Shown: in pieces, positions 11,031 to 25,700 of the stretch
How the letters are laid out: each line of letters opens with the position of its first letter
How positions within the stretch are numbered: position 1 is the first letter of the stretch
Origin: Aquilaria yunnanensis
Taxonomy: Eukaryota > Streptophyta > Magnoliopsida > Malvales > Thymelaeaceae
Assembly: GCA_039654915.1 (NCBI GenBank)
Contig: CM077599.1
Coordinates: 80,196,001-80,260,000 of the forward strand
Direction: 5' to 3'
Length of the DNA stretch: 64,000 bases
Program-made: the position numbers and the translations under genes
Notes under the pieces: model-generated
Told to the model about the DNA's origin: nothing
The model's input: the letters and a program-made list of their open reading frames with translations, nothing else
Database searches by the model: none

Positions 11031-13760
11031 CCTTTATAAATTAGTATATTTATTTCTAAAATTTTTTCTTTTATCTAAAAAATAAACCTACAATTTAGTG
11101 TAAATTTGTATATGTTTCCTTATTTTATAAATTTTTATTGATTAATTATTTGTAAACATACATATATTTTTTTAAAACATACATAAAAATATATAGAAAA
11201 ATAAAATTTATACACAAACGCACATCAAATAGGTAAGCGTGTGTTACCCACCTACATGTGGGAGTCGAATACAAGCTCACTTACATGTTGAGGGGGTTTA
11301 CATTTAGCAATATCTTCACTGAACCTTCATCTTCATATCTCTATCTACCAAGGAAGGCGTATAACTCATGATCAGCTTCGCCTACCCTCTCAATGAACAC
11401 TTAAAAATTCTAGCAAAATAAATACATACTTTATATCATAAAAATTGTACTTTAATGAAAATGTTGTTATTTTTTTACAAAAAAATTATTCATTACTTTT
11501 CAAGATGATTGTTTAAGAAAGTAATTATCCATTACATAGAATAGGGTTCTAGTCGAACCAAGCCAAACCCAAACACCTTTAGCTCAAGCTTAACTGAATT
11601 TTTTCATCAAAATCACAGTATGATAACAAGCATATATTAGGTGAATCCCAACTATTGGACAATTTCTCTTTTAAAAAGTTGATAATGATAACAATTAATA
11701 GGCGTATGAAAAAAATAAAGAGGAAGTTGATTTCCAACTCTATGGCTAAGATATAAATACCTAGCTAGGTATTGAGTATTAATAATAAACCTGTAAACTA
11801 ATATTGTTTATAGTAAAATTAATGTAATAAAGACCATTATAATTAACAAATAGAAATAAAAAATTTGACCTATTCACCATAGAAAATGACTTAGCCTAAA
11901 AAATTTAACTTGACCTTAATTTTTTTTTACATTCCATGTTTGACTATCTTCCTAATATAGTAATAACCAATATTAATTAATCCTTAATATAGTGCTAGCT
12001 TATTTATTTAATTATTAATTATTTAAAAAATTTAATGAAAAATAATGAAGGTAATGGAGGAAAGTTATAATTTGAAGCTAACAAAGAAAAGCTCCAATCA
12101 AGTGTCATGTATTTTTGATAAACAAATATGATTGAGTGACAAAAATAATAATAACACCATCTAATGCAAAATATATTTATAAATTTAAAATTAAAAATAT
12201 AATAAAAATTAAAAAATAAATGATAAGAAAAAAAATTAAAAAATAAATGATAATAAAAAAAATTTATAGTAACCAGCCACACCACAAAAAGACATCAAAC
12301 TATTGAATGAAAATAAAAAATGGAACAAAGAACATGTCCACTATTGTTTATTTGTTTACATTTTGTTTTCAATAAGTACTCATATACATGAGAAAATTTA
12401 TGATAGGAATGAGAAAAATCTAAGATGTAATAAAGGTAATAATATTAACACACTTCATAATGTAGTTTACTTTTTTTTTTATATAATAAATGATTGGCCA
12501 AACCATTTTAAAACAAAAAAAAATATACTGGCATTAGTTTGATTCATTGGTTCAACCAAAAAGGTAAAATTTTGACAATTATATAAGAATTTTAGATTGA
12601 ATTCAAACCTTTATAGTTGAATAAAAAGTTATTTCCTTTTACCATTGAGATTAATAAAACTATTTTTTTGTAAGTGTCAAAGTGTTTTCTATATTTTCCT
12701 AAAGTGAATTAAATATTAAGAATTGTCAATTTGATTTTATTTTGGAAACAATTAACGTTGTAATCCTCATTTATGTTAGAAAGTGATTCAAAATTACAAT
12801 TATTTGAAAAATTAATTGTTTCTTTTTTATGAAAATAAGTACTAATTGATGTGATCTTTTTATTCTAGATAATAAAATGTTTCCTCATGAACAAATTATT
12901 CTTGTTAGAAAAAATATCTTGCCTATTAAATTTCTATAATAGAGAAGTGGTATGAAGGTTTTAGAATAAATATTAAAGGTTATATATTGTTATCAAAATT
13001 AATATTTTCTAATTAATTGCATTATATGTACAGGATTTTGAAGAGCTTCTCTTTCTTTGTGTGAAGTTAATGTGCATATTTATGTCAGAAAAGATACTAT
13101 AAAAATCTATTTTAAATATGTTATCGTAAGACAGATCACAAGTAACATAAAGGAATATTAAAAATTTTGTTTTCAGAAGTATTAAGATGAATATTTTCAA
13201 AACCAGAATTATAAAATCTTGATATTGATTGGTAAATGAAAAAGTATGCAATAAAAATGCCTTTTATGGTGACAACATGACCATTATATATTTATGAGCT
13301 TTAAATAATTATATTTTCATAGGTTAAACTTACTAAATAGTATAATTATAATAATAAGATTTTATGGGTTTTACATAATGAAATTGGTGGACTTAGAAAA
13401 TGTAAAAAATGGAAAAGTAACATATTGTCAAATATAAATAAAAAATTAACATATATTATACAACATAATTTTTTTTCTTGTCTCCCATCAGATCGTCTCT
13501 GTCTCTAACTCGTCTTTGCATCTTTCATAACATATCTTCCAAATTTTTCCCTGAATATGAAAATAATGAAAAATTAATATTTTTTTAAAAAAGGATCCAA
13601 TAATATAGATATTATGTAGTTAAAATTGTAATCCAAAAGATAAAAATGTCATAATTCAAATCTTGAAAACATACAAAATAAGAACTTTGATAGGACTGAA
13701 ATGTATTACTACACAATAATATTGTGTTAATCAAAATAGATTCTGAAAATAAAATAATAA
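11031..13760. other. AT-rich spacer
   Basis: No supported gene. Frames of 60-90 codons exist on both strands but are built from Asn, Lys, Phe, Ile and Tyr codons of AT-rich DNA and show no domain. A direct repeat of about 25 bp (AAAAATTAAAAAATAAATGATAA) recurs at about 12206 and 12235. Confidence 0.5.
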
Positions 13761-13880
13761 ACACACACACACACATACATACATACATACATACATACAA
13801 ACATACATGCATGCATACATACATATATATAGAGAGAAGAAGAAGAAGAAGGAGAAGAAGAAGAAGAAGGAAAAAGAAGA
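13761..13880. repeat. Compound microsatellite (CA)n-(CATA)n-(GA)n-(GAA)n
   Basis: CA repeats pass into CATA units, a short TA/GA tract, and then GAA/GAG triplets. It creates artefactual frames on both strands (poly-Leu on minus, poly-Arg/Lys on plus). Confidence 0.9.
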
Positions 13881-14308
13881 AAAAGAAAAAGCCTAAATTC
13901 AAGACATCAATGACAAAAAAATCAAGAATAATTTCAATCTTGGAAAATGTAATTTTTTTAAATAAAAAGAGAAGATATGCTTACATTTGTATAGGTTTTG
14001 TAAGATTATGATGTGTTAATATATATAGAGAGAAAAATGTAAAAGGAAATACATCAAATTTTCAAAATAGGTTACATAATATATGGCTAATAATAAAATA
14101 AAGTATTTATTTATGGAAGTTATATATTTAAATGATGAGATATGACTCTGTGAGAGTGAAAACACAAAAATAAGAGTTAAGGAAAAGATGTTTTTAGACA
14201 TGAAAATAATCCCGCATTAATATACAATATTAGATGTAGTGGTGAGCTTGTTATGAGCTATTTACTAAGTACTAATAGTACTTCACTTAAAACACTAATT
14301 CCTTTGGC

Positions 14309-14720
14309 CACTACAAAAGATAGATGTCATCTCTGTACAACGTACTTAACTCTTGGAAAATAATTATTGGTAGCATCATTACAACTTAATCACTACTAAC
14401 TTTTGAGGATTTTCCAACGGTATATTTACCAATGTGTGAGACCGTTGGAAATTACCAATGGGTAGGACCGTTGGTAATTATTTCCAACGTGCACGCGTTG
14501 TTGTAACAATGAATTTTTTGTTAAGTTTTTTTTACCAACGGCCTAGCCATTGTTAATTAGCAACGGTCACAACCGTTGGTAAATTTCCAACTTCTCTGCG
14601 TTGGTAGTTTTTTTTTTTTTTTTGCTAAGGTTAATTTACCAACGGCTAACTGTTAGTAAAATTTTAAATGAAACGGTGCGTTTGATTTTAAATTTACCAA
14701 AGGCTAGCCATTGGTAAATC
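14309..14720. mobile_element. CACTA-like transposon end with subterminal repeats (left end only)
   Basis: Two CACTAC termini are possible: CACTACAAAAG at 14309 and CACTACTAAC at 14391. From 14414 to 14717 the words CCAACGG and CCGTTGG, with near variants (ACCAATGG, CCATTGGTAA), recur about a dozen times in both orientations. Dense short subterminal repeats of this kind are typical of plant CACTA (En/Spm) elements, where the transposase binds them. No transposase was seen and I could not find a matching right terminus ending in TAGTG, so the element's extent is unknown. It adjoins the captured gene pieces at 15348-16780. Confidence 0.5.
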
Positions 14721-14744
14721 GTGTTTAAAATTCATCTTCTTCCT

Positions 14745-15347
14745 CCTTCAGGTTTCAGACGCCATTTTTCGGGGAAGGGGGAGAGAGAAGCTCCCACTTG
14801 AGCTTACACCGACGCCGTCGATTGGCAGCCGTTTTCCGGCCGCGGAGCGCCATTTTCTCTCCCATTTCGTAGATCGGGCTATGAGCTGACAGCCATACCA
14901 GGACGCCGGTATGACACACCTTTGCTTTTGTATTTTCGGTTCCTGGCTATGAGCTGTCTTATTTCTGAAAGTAACAGACTTTGGGGACTTTTTCTTGCTT
15001 TTTATTGATTGGGGGTGCGAGTTTCGTTTAGTTTCCAAGGTTTTCGTTTCTGGGTTTTCTGCAACAAGACGGCATTTCGAGGTTTTTCAGCTGCTTAAGT
15101 TATGCTTTACTGTCGTGGTTGTTTTGTTTTTCCTGTGACTCTTAGTTTGTTTGGACTTGGATCAGGGAGATTTGTTTTGACAAGGGAATGCAGATTCTGT
15201 GGTTGAAGAGCAAATTGCTGAGTCTATTTTTCTATGATTCGATTTAGTGGGCTGTTGGATGTGGAGGATGATCCGGAGGGTGGCTTGGGTTTTTTGTGAT
15301 TTTCTTGCAAAAGGTAGGAGTTCCATTTGAATATAAGAACCGCAAAA
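14745..15347 (+). other. Probable captured leader/promoter sequence ahead of the flippase-like exon
   Basis: GC-richer than the flanks (14745-14920), then T-rich sequence resembling a plant 5' untranslated region and leader intron (15040-15310), ending just before the ATG at 15348. It contains no coding frame with recognisable homology. I infer that it came with the flippase fragment downstream. It could instead be unrelated sequence. Confidence 0.35.
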
Positions 15348-15742
15348 ATGCCTGAGGAATGGAGGAAACATGTACATTTTAGCAAGCTATATTCGTTCTT
15401 TTGTTTTCGGCCTAACTCCAGACTTGAGCATGATCAGATTGGGCAAAGAGGGTACTTAAGGGTGGTGTGTGTTGCAATGATCCCAACAACCCTGAGCTTG
15501 TCCGGCGTAATTATAGGGGGAATTATGTGTCGACTACCAAGTATATAGCAGCTAATTTTCTTCCAAAATCTTTGTTTGAGCAATTTAGGAGGGTTGCGAA
15601 CATATACTTCTTGGTTGTGGCTTGTGTGTCATTTAGCCCGTTGGCTCCTTATTCAAGCCCTAGTGTGCTTGCACATCTTATTGTAGTAATTGGAGTCACT
15701 ATGGCTAAAGAAGGTGTGGATGATTGGAGAAGAAGAAAGCAG
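15348..15742 (+). pseudogene. 5' exon fragment of an ALA4-12-type P4-ATPase (flippase), frameshifted
   Basis: The ATG at 15348 begins a protein whose residues 9-20 ([12 protein letters not shown]) match the N-terminal pattern of plant ALA4-12 aminophospholipid ATPases. It continues with [26 protein letters not shown] (entry to the first membrane helix) and [12 protein letters not shown], where that family's first exon normally ends. A GT donor follows at 15743. A single-base frame change near 15465-15473 splits the exon between LRVV and CNDP. Nothing of the rest of the roughly 1200-residue ATPase follows; RPT4-like sequence follows instead. It is therefore a broken fragment and a different subfamily from the intact ALA2-type gene 4 kb downstream. 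Confidence 0.85.
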
Positions 15743-16089
15743 GTATAGTTGTGAAAATTGAGCGCTTCAACTGCATCTCGAACTAATCCTATCTCTATAA
15801 CTAACATATTGTTTGTAAAATTTTATAACAATTTGCTTTATGGTGTGTCTGTGTTTGTTTTTATATGTGCTTGCTTGTGTGTGTGCATACTCATGTTGCC
15901 ATCCCGTTGCAATTGGTGCTTTTGATTTTAGCCTCAGGTAGGGATGAATATAATTTATTGCAGTCATAGCATACATCAAGGAGAAAAAGAAATAATGAGG
16001 TGAACAAAGTGTGACACTTCAGGATATAGCACAGTGACTTGTATAGTTCCATGAAGTGATTTTATTGTTTGTACCAGGACGTTATCTAC

Positions 16090-18960
<2,871 letters not shown>

Positions 18961-19768
18961 ATTGGTTTGATCGCAATCGAGAAATTAGAAATGGTCTGTG
19001 GGGGCTCTAATGGAAAGTGGGTCCAATGTTATGGCCCACCAAGCCCAACGAATATTCTGCAACAGGTTCTAACGGAAAAAATGTTCTTCAGGTGGCGCAC
19101 AGACAGCAACGAACATAGAACTGCAAAGCACCGGAAAAGAACCGCGCGCGCCGCTCTCCGCCGCATGCGAAGAGAGACGAAGAGGACGCCGAGCAGAAAA
19201 CGACGAAGAATCTACATATGAAGTTATCGAAAGATTCCGTAATGTCATTATTCTCATCATTCTAAAACCAAGTGCCTTCAATTCCAGGTTTCAGTGTTCG
19301 TACATTCGTGTTTTTGCTGGTTTCCTCTTTGATCCAGAATTAGGTTTTCTGTTCGTGGTTTTTCTTGTTTCGATGTTTTCTGGCTTTCTCAGAAGTGGTT
19401 GAATGCGTTTATCAGTTTAGATTCTGCTGGTTTTGGGCTATGTCATTTGTCCTAGTTTCTCAGGCGCCGAATGACTTTGGCTAATTACAAGCTTGCTTTA
19501 CATAATTGAAGGAATTCGTTAAGGGCATGTTTATTTGGCTCCATTTGCTTCGAATGAAAAATGACAGTGGCTTTGTTATAGGGTCTAGGTACTTCTGATC
19601 GTTGAGCTTTTCGTGTTAGTGGGCAATTTGTAATGGGTGCCTTTGTTCTTGATTATGTGCTTTTGCTGGATGTATTGGAAAGCAATCTGATACTCACCAA
19701 TATTTTGGCAGCCTGCTAACCATGTTGACCTGAGCTAATTGCGACAATTATGTCGTTATGAGATGGCC
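18961..19768 (+). promoter_or_regulatory. Promoter and 5' leader of the ALA2-type gene
   Basis: Composition rises in GC at 19080-19210, then becomes leader-like. A 15-codon upstream frame (ATG 19218, stop at 19265) is followed by a probable leader intron from about 19289 (CAG|GTTTCAG) to about 19711 (TTTTGGCAG). Near the start there are further tiny upstream frames: ATG 19750 (3 codons) and ATG 19758 (4 codons, overlapping the start). An in-frame ATG at 19763 would add Met-Ala before the chosen start. I did not see a confident TATA box. The leader intron and transcription start are inferred, not seen. Confidence 0.45.
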
Positions 19769-22700
19769 ATGAAACGTGCTGTTTACATCAATGATTATGA
19801 GGCTAACAGAGGACTGTATTGTGATAACCGTATATCAAATAGAAAGTACACAGTGTTGAACTTTATCCCCAAAAATTTATGGCAGCAGTTCAGGTGATCC
19901 TTACCGTATATCAATGTTTGATTTAATGCTGAAGCAGAACTTGCTTAATTTGTTCAGTGTTTCTTCTCAATAGGTTCTCTCTTCCTTCCTCCCCCTGCCT
20001 TCTCCTTGCTCTTTGTTCACTCATTAATTGTTTTTTGTTAATTTCTAATTTCAGCCGGTTCATGAACCAGTACTTTCTGTTGATTGCTTGCCTTCAGCTA
20101 TGGCCACTTATTGCCCCAGTGCATCCAGTCACCGCATGGGGTCCGCTAATTGTGATATTTGCAGTTTCTGCAACAAAAGAAGCATGGGATGATTGCAATC
20201 GGTATCTGTTGGATAAGAAAGCAAATGAGAGAGAAGTCTGGGTTGTTAGGCATGGGACCAAAACGAATGTAATGGATATTTCTTCTTAGTATTCACTTTT
20301 GTGATTTATAGTTTGATATAAAGTGTAAACTTTAATATTTGTTTCTTCAGTCATCCTCAGAGTTACTCTATTGCTTAAAAGTACTGCAACTTGACTTGGG
20401 AGGTTTGAAATATGAATGTTACTTTCCATTAAATGGATCATATTTATTTCCTACTTTCCAGTGTTTTGTTGTATTTTAGCTAAAAATTTAAAATTTTTGT
20501 TAAACCAAGTAATTTTGCTGCAGTTTTTCTTTCTCACCGTTTTTGTTCAATGCTAATGGTTGGTTCAAAATTCTATGCAGATCCAAGCACAGGATATTCA
20601 TGTCGGTGACATAGTCTGGCTTGGTGAAAATGACGAAGTGCCGTGTGATCTTGTCTTACTTGGGACTTCTGATCCACTTGGCATTTGTCATGTCGAGGTA
20701 TCTTGTTTTATAGCTACTCATCTAATACTGTTTGTATGCAAAGCCCAGTATAATCATCAGTAATGGGTTGTTTGCCCAAGTCTTTCAGGCATTTTGAGAT
20801 TATGAAGCAATATGATCATGAGATGTTGCTCATTGTGTAATGCGGAACGGATAATTTATAAGGATTCTTCTGGTGTTTGTTTTTTCAGCCATCTTTTTTA
20901 TTCTGTTGTGTGTTTTCCAGACTGCATCACTTGATGGTGAAACTGATCTCAAGCCAAGGGCCATACCAACTGCTTGCATGGGATTATATTCTGAAAAGTT
21001 GCAAAAAATCATGGCAATATATCTTATTCACTTGTATTTTTCAATATATTTCTCATTGCTATTTATGTTGTTAATATTTTGTTGTTTTTGCAGGGTGGTA
21101 TCGAGTGTCCACATCCTGATAAGGATATTAGACGATTTGATGCAAATCTCCGCTTGTTTCCTCCATTTCGTGATAATGATGTATGCCCGTTAGCAATAAA
21201 AAATACACTTCTTCAGTCATGCAGTTTGCGGAATACAGTATGGGCTTGTGGTGTAGCTGTTTACACTGGTAATCTTGATTCGCATGCAAATCCAACATGT
21301 TAGAGTGCTAGGACTGCTTTTTTAATCATTATATATATATTGTCCAAATCCTGTTTCTCCCAACCCAATGTGGTAAATTTTGGATTCTTCACGTAGTGAA
21401 AAGCAAGCATGTTTGGCATTACTACAATTTTTTTTTTCTTTCTTTTTCCAGCCAAACCTATATCTGTATGAAAGCTAAAGGCGACTTGTCCCAAAAGTAT
21501 TTGTACTTGCAGAATATATTTGTTTCCAAAAGCATTCATTCACAATTTTTGTCTTCAACTTGGGACATTTTCTTTTCAAATTGCTTTGGGAAAAGAAATC
21601 TTTTTGATGCTAGTGGATGCTACTGCTTTTGGTTCATATAAGATTTTGACCATAAAATGGTATAGGATGCTGACCGAAAAGGAAAAGAACAAACTTTTGG
21701 AAAAAACCTGGCCTAATATGTTTTAGAACACACATTATTGGATTGGATGCACCTAATGATGCCATTGGTTCTCTCTTCTGTGGCCCTCCTTCTCTGTCTC
21801 ATTTTTATGCCTCCTGTGACTTTTACATTTATCCAATCCCTCTCTTCACCTTCCTTTAGCTTGATGACTTGGTACCTTATTTCCTTGAAATTTTTTTCTG
21901 GAGTATATCTTGATGATAGAGTGGTTGATTATTTAGTGTATTATATTTGTTGGACCGTTTTATTACTTAGCTTGATAAAGGATTGCTAGCTTGAACCAGA
22001 ACTTAACTGACATTAACAATAATAACTCTCTTTTGTTGCTGAAGATCCTTACAAAGTTTAATAGCATTCCTTCAAAATTTTACCAAGAAAAATCTGAAAA
22101 GTTGTTGCTGAGGATTCTTCATGAAAGTGACCAGATTTTTCTCTCATTTTTTTTTCTCTGAAACAAGAAATCAAGAGATTGAACTGGTGAAAAAAATTGA
22201 AAAAAACATGGAACTGAAGTAATCATCTTCCAACCAAAAGATCTTGTGTTCTCTGATGCCTTACATGAAGCTTTGGCTGCGAAGGGATAATACAAAAAAC
22301 AAATGAAGAATGAACAGAAAAAGCAAGAGATAGAGACAAGTGATGCTTAACTGCACCGGAGGGGTAAGCACAAAGTGAAAATCAGGTAGGTTAGGTGGTT
22401 TGGTTTTCATTTTTTTTATTTACTAATTAGGTTATAAGAGAGGGTTAGTGACAAATGGACTTCACGAATTTCATAGACCAAATTTGACTATGAAGTTTTA
22501 GGTTGGAATTGGGCAAATTATTAAAAAGTGTTTATTAGTGATTATTTTATGTATAGTGATTGTTTGCTCAACTTGTATGCTAATTGAAACCCTACACCTT
22601 AAGAAGCCTGAAAACCACTTTTAAGGCACTTTTTGCAAAAATAAACATATTTTATTTATTTTTCTTTTCTAAAGCTTGGAAGGGAAAAAGTCTTAAAAAT

Positions 22701-25700
22701 TAGTTACTCTGTAAAAAAAAATATGAATCAAGTGACTGTTAAGTAAAGAATTAGCTTTCAAATGAAATTGGTTTAAAAAAAAAATTTAAAAAAGTGATTA
22801 TTTGATTACTTTTTTACGTTCCTTGAATGCAACCTTAAACTGGAGAATTTTCTCCATGAAATGTATGATTAGATCAAATTTGATTAGGCTGATGACCAGA
22901 CTGAAGCCGAGTATAATGTTTATTGAGCCCGACTTGATTAAGTGATCAAACTCCTACTTGGCTCGAAATTTGATTAGTCTTGGACTGAGCCTGAGCTCAT
23001 GGTGTTATTTGCTACTCAACTTGTTTGCAGCTCTTAATGTTGACAGGTGGAAGACTTTGATTTTATATTTTTACTTGTTTTCTCCTAGGAAATGAGACCA
23101 AGTTGGGCATGAGTAGGGGCTTACCTGAACCAAAGCTTACGGCTATGGATTCAATGATTGACAACTTGACTGGAGCCATATTTGTTTTCCAGATTGCAGT
23201 TGTGATGGCTCTAGGCGTAGCTGGTAACATCTGGAAGGATAAAGAAGCAAGAAAGGTTGTAACAAGTCCCTAGTTTTTTATGTTTCCCGCATTTGCTACA
23301 GACCATTTCTTTAAAAAAAGACTCGCTCTTTGTTTTCTTTTCCCTTCTTTTGCGGAGTATTCCCTTATCTCAATGGAGTACGCCCACTCTTCTTGCAAGG
23401 GAGGGCTTTTGCCTTCAATAGCCCTTGTGGGTCTATTTATAGTCAGTCTCACGACAAATTGGCTGTTCTTGAACCATGCATTTTATTTCTTTATGCGCTG
23501 AAGTATAGACTATCATGATAATATCTTGATTGCTTGGTGTACCTCTTTTGCAGCAATGGTATCTGCAATATCTGGGTGATGGCCCATGGTATGAACTGAT
23601 GGTCATCCCTCTTCGTTTTGAGCTTCTATGTTCCATTATGATACCTATATCCATGAAGGTAATATTGTTGAGACCATGTTTATGTTTGTCGATTCTTGAG
23701 AACATGAACTATAGTTGAGATGGTAGTTCTTTATTGTTTTCCCCAAACTTAACTATAGCTGATTACAGCCATATGATGCCTACAGGTTCAAGTTGGTAGA
23801 GGGTTTATTAAGCTGAGTATTATACAAAAATGATACACTCGTATGATTTTTGTAGCTTGGAATAATGATGAAGTTAATGCCTAGAGGCTGAGCTTTGAGT
23901 TAGGGACTGACAAGAACGGGGTTGAATATATCTGCATGATGCAATGTATGAAATTCAAATGTTTTAACAGCAAACTATGACAGAATTTAATTTTGTCTTC
24001 TAAAACCTTCATGTTTTGATTTTGGTTCAAATCATTTTTCCAATCTGTGAATGATCATAATGGTTCTAGAGTTCTGCAACAGGTTTCTCTGGACCTTGTG
24101 AAGAGTTTATATGCCAAATTTATTGATTGGGATGAGGAGATGGTAGACCAAGAAACTGGGATTCGAGCACATGCATTGAAGTAGGATTACTGTTTGGTAG
24201 GCTTATTGGATTATAAGTATGTGTAATTGGATAGGTTTGTATTGTTTAAAACCACTGTTTTGTGTGGCAGCACAGCAATAAGCGAGGACCTGGGACAGGT
24301 TGAATACATCTTGACGGATAAGACTGGAACTCTAACTGAAAACAAAATGATATTTAGAAGATGCTTTATAAGTGGAATTTTTTATGGAAATGAGGGTGGT
24401 GATGCGTTGGAAGGTCTGTTTGTTGAAAGCCTTTTCTTGTTGCATGATATTGTACTGTTGCTTTTTCTTTTGTTTCTTTTCTTTGCTTATTTTCAATGAA
24501 TCTTTCTTCACGAGGTGGGTCCCAGGTTCCTAAGATATAATACTCTATTGTTTTCTTTTCTTAATAAAAACTACTAGATTTGAGACAGTGCGATTTACGG
24601 CCAGAGGCCTTTATGATAAGATGAAAGCTTCTACTCAGTACTAGATATACTCAAAAGTTTCTTTCAATACTGATTGAAGACAGATTATACTATATTCTGG
24701 AATCATATCCTCTTGTTTAGTGATGTTTCATGATAACAGCCTCCAAAGGAATCTTTTTTACCAAGTGTATGAGTGTAACCTGAGATTTTTCTCTGATTTT
24801 CTAATATCGATGAAATTTAGGAGATTTGCCTGCATGATGTGAATCAAGAAACATGATATGCATGAAATATGAGTTCATGCTTTGCTTTCAGTCTGGTCTT
24901 TCACACACTTTCTTTTCTCACCTTGGAATGTTGGTTTCTCTAGGGCAAGTTTGCATTTTGCATGCTTTTGATTCTTATTGGTGAAATTTGAATTATTTTA
25001 ATTTGTTTTGTCCTTTTTGCACAGATGCAGAGTTAGCTATTGCAGTTGAAAGAGGTTTTCCTGATGTTATTCGATTTCTGACAGTCATGGCAATTTGTAA
25101 CACTGTTATACCTATAGAAAGGTAAGCTCCATTTCTCCACTCAGAATCCTTGCAGAGATTAAATCATTCAGCAACATATCACTAACCAAGTCTCACTGGC
25201 TGTCTTAAATATCATATGGTGATTCTAAAACCCTCTTATGTTCTCTCTGAAGTGAAAATGGATTGATACTGTACAAGGCACAATCTCAAGATGAGGAAGC
25301 TTTGGTCCATGCAGCTGCCAGGTTACATATGGTTTACACAAGTAAAAATGGGAACCTTATAGGTGAAGACATCTGACTCCTCCCTAAATGCATTAAAGAA
25401 CCTTGATATTTGATATTCATCTTCGGAGAACTTTTTGTTCAGGGAAAAATAATTTTTGGATGTAATGAATTGCAGAGTTCATGTTTAATGGCTCTATTCT
25501 CCGCTTTGAGGTTTTGGATATTCTGGAGTTCACATCTGACAGGAAAAGAATGTCAGTGGTTGTGAAAGATTGTCAGAATGGAAAAATTATGCTTTTATCA
25601 AAGGGTGCAGATGAAGCAATTCTTCCTTATGTTGTATCTGGTAGTGCGACTCCCTCCATATCATTTTATAAGGCATTTTTACTTCATTTGACCTGTATGC

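Noticed and set aside
13612..14011. Two overlapping frames of about 95 codons on opposite strands
   Set aside because: Both are translations of the compound microsatellite (poly-Leu and poly-Arg/Lys) with no domain.
19201..19768. Start of the flippase at an ATG in the 19.2-kb region
   Set aside because: Those frames end within a few codons and do not join in phase to exon 1. The MKRAVYIND start at 19769 matches the family.
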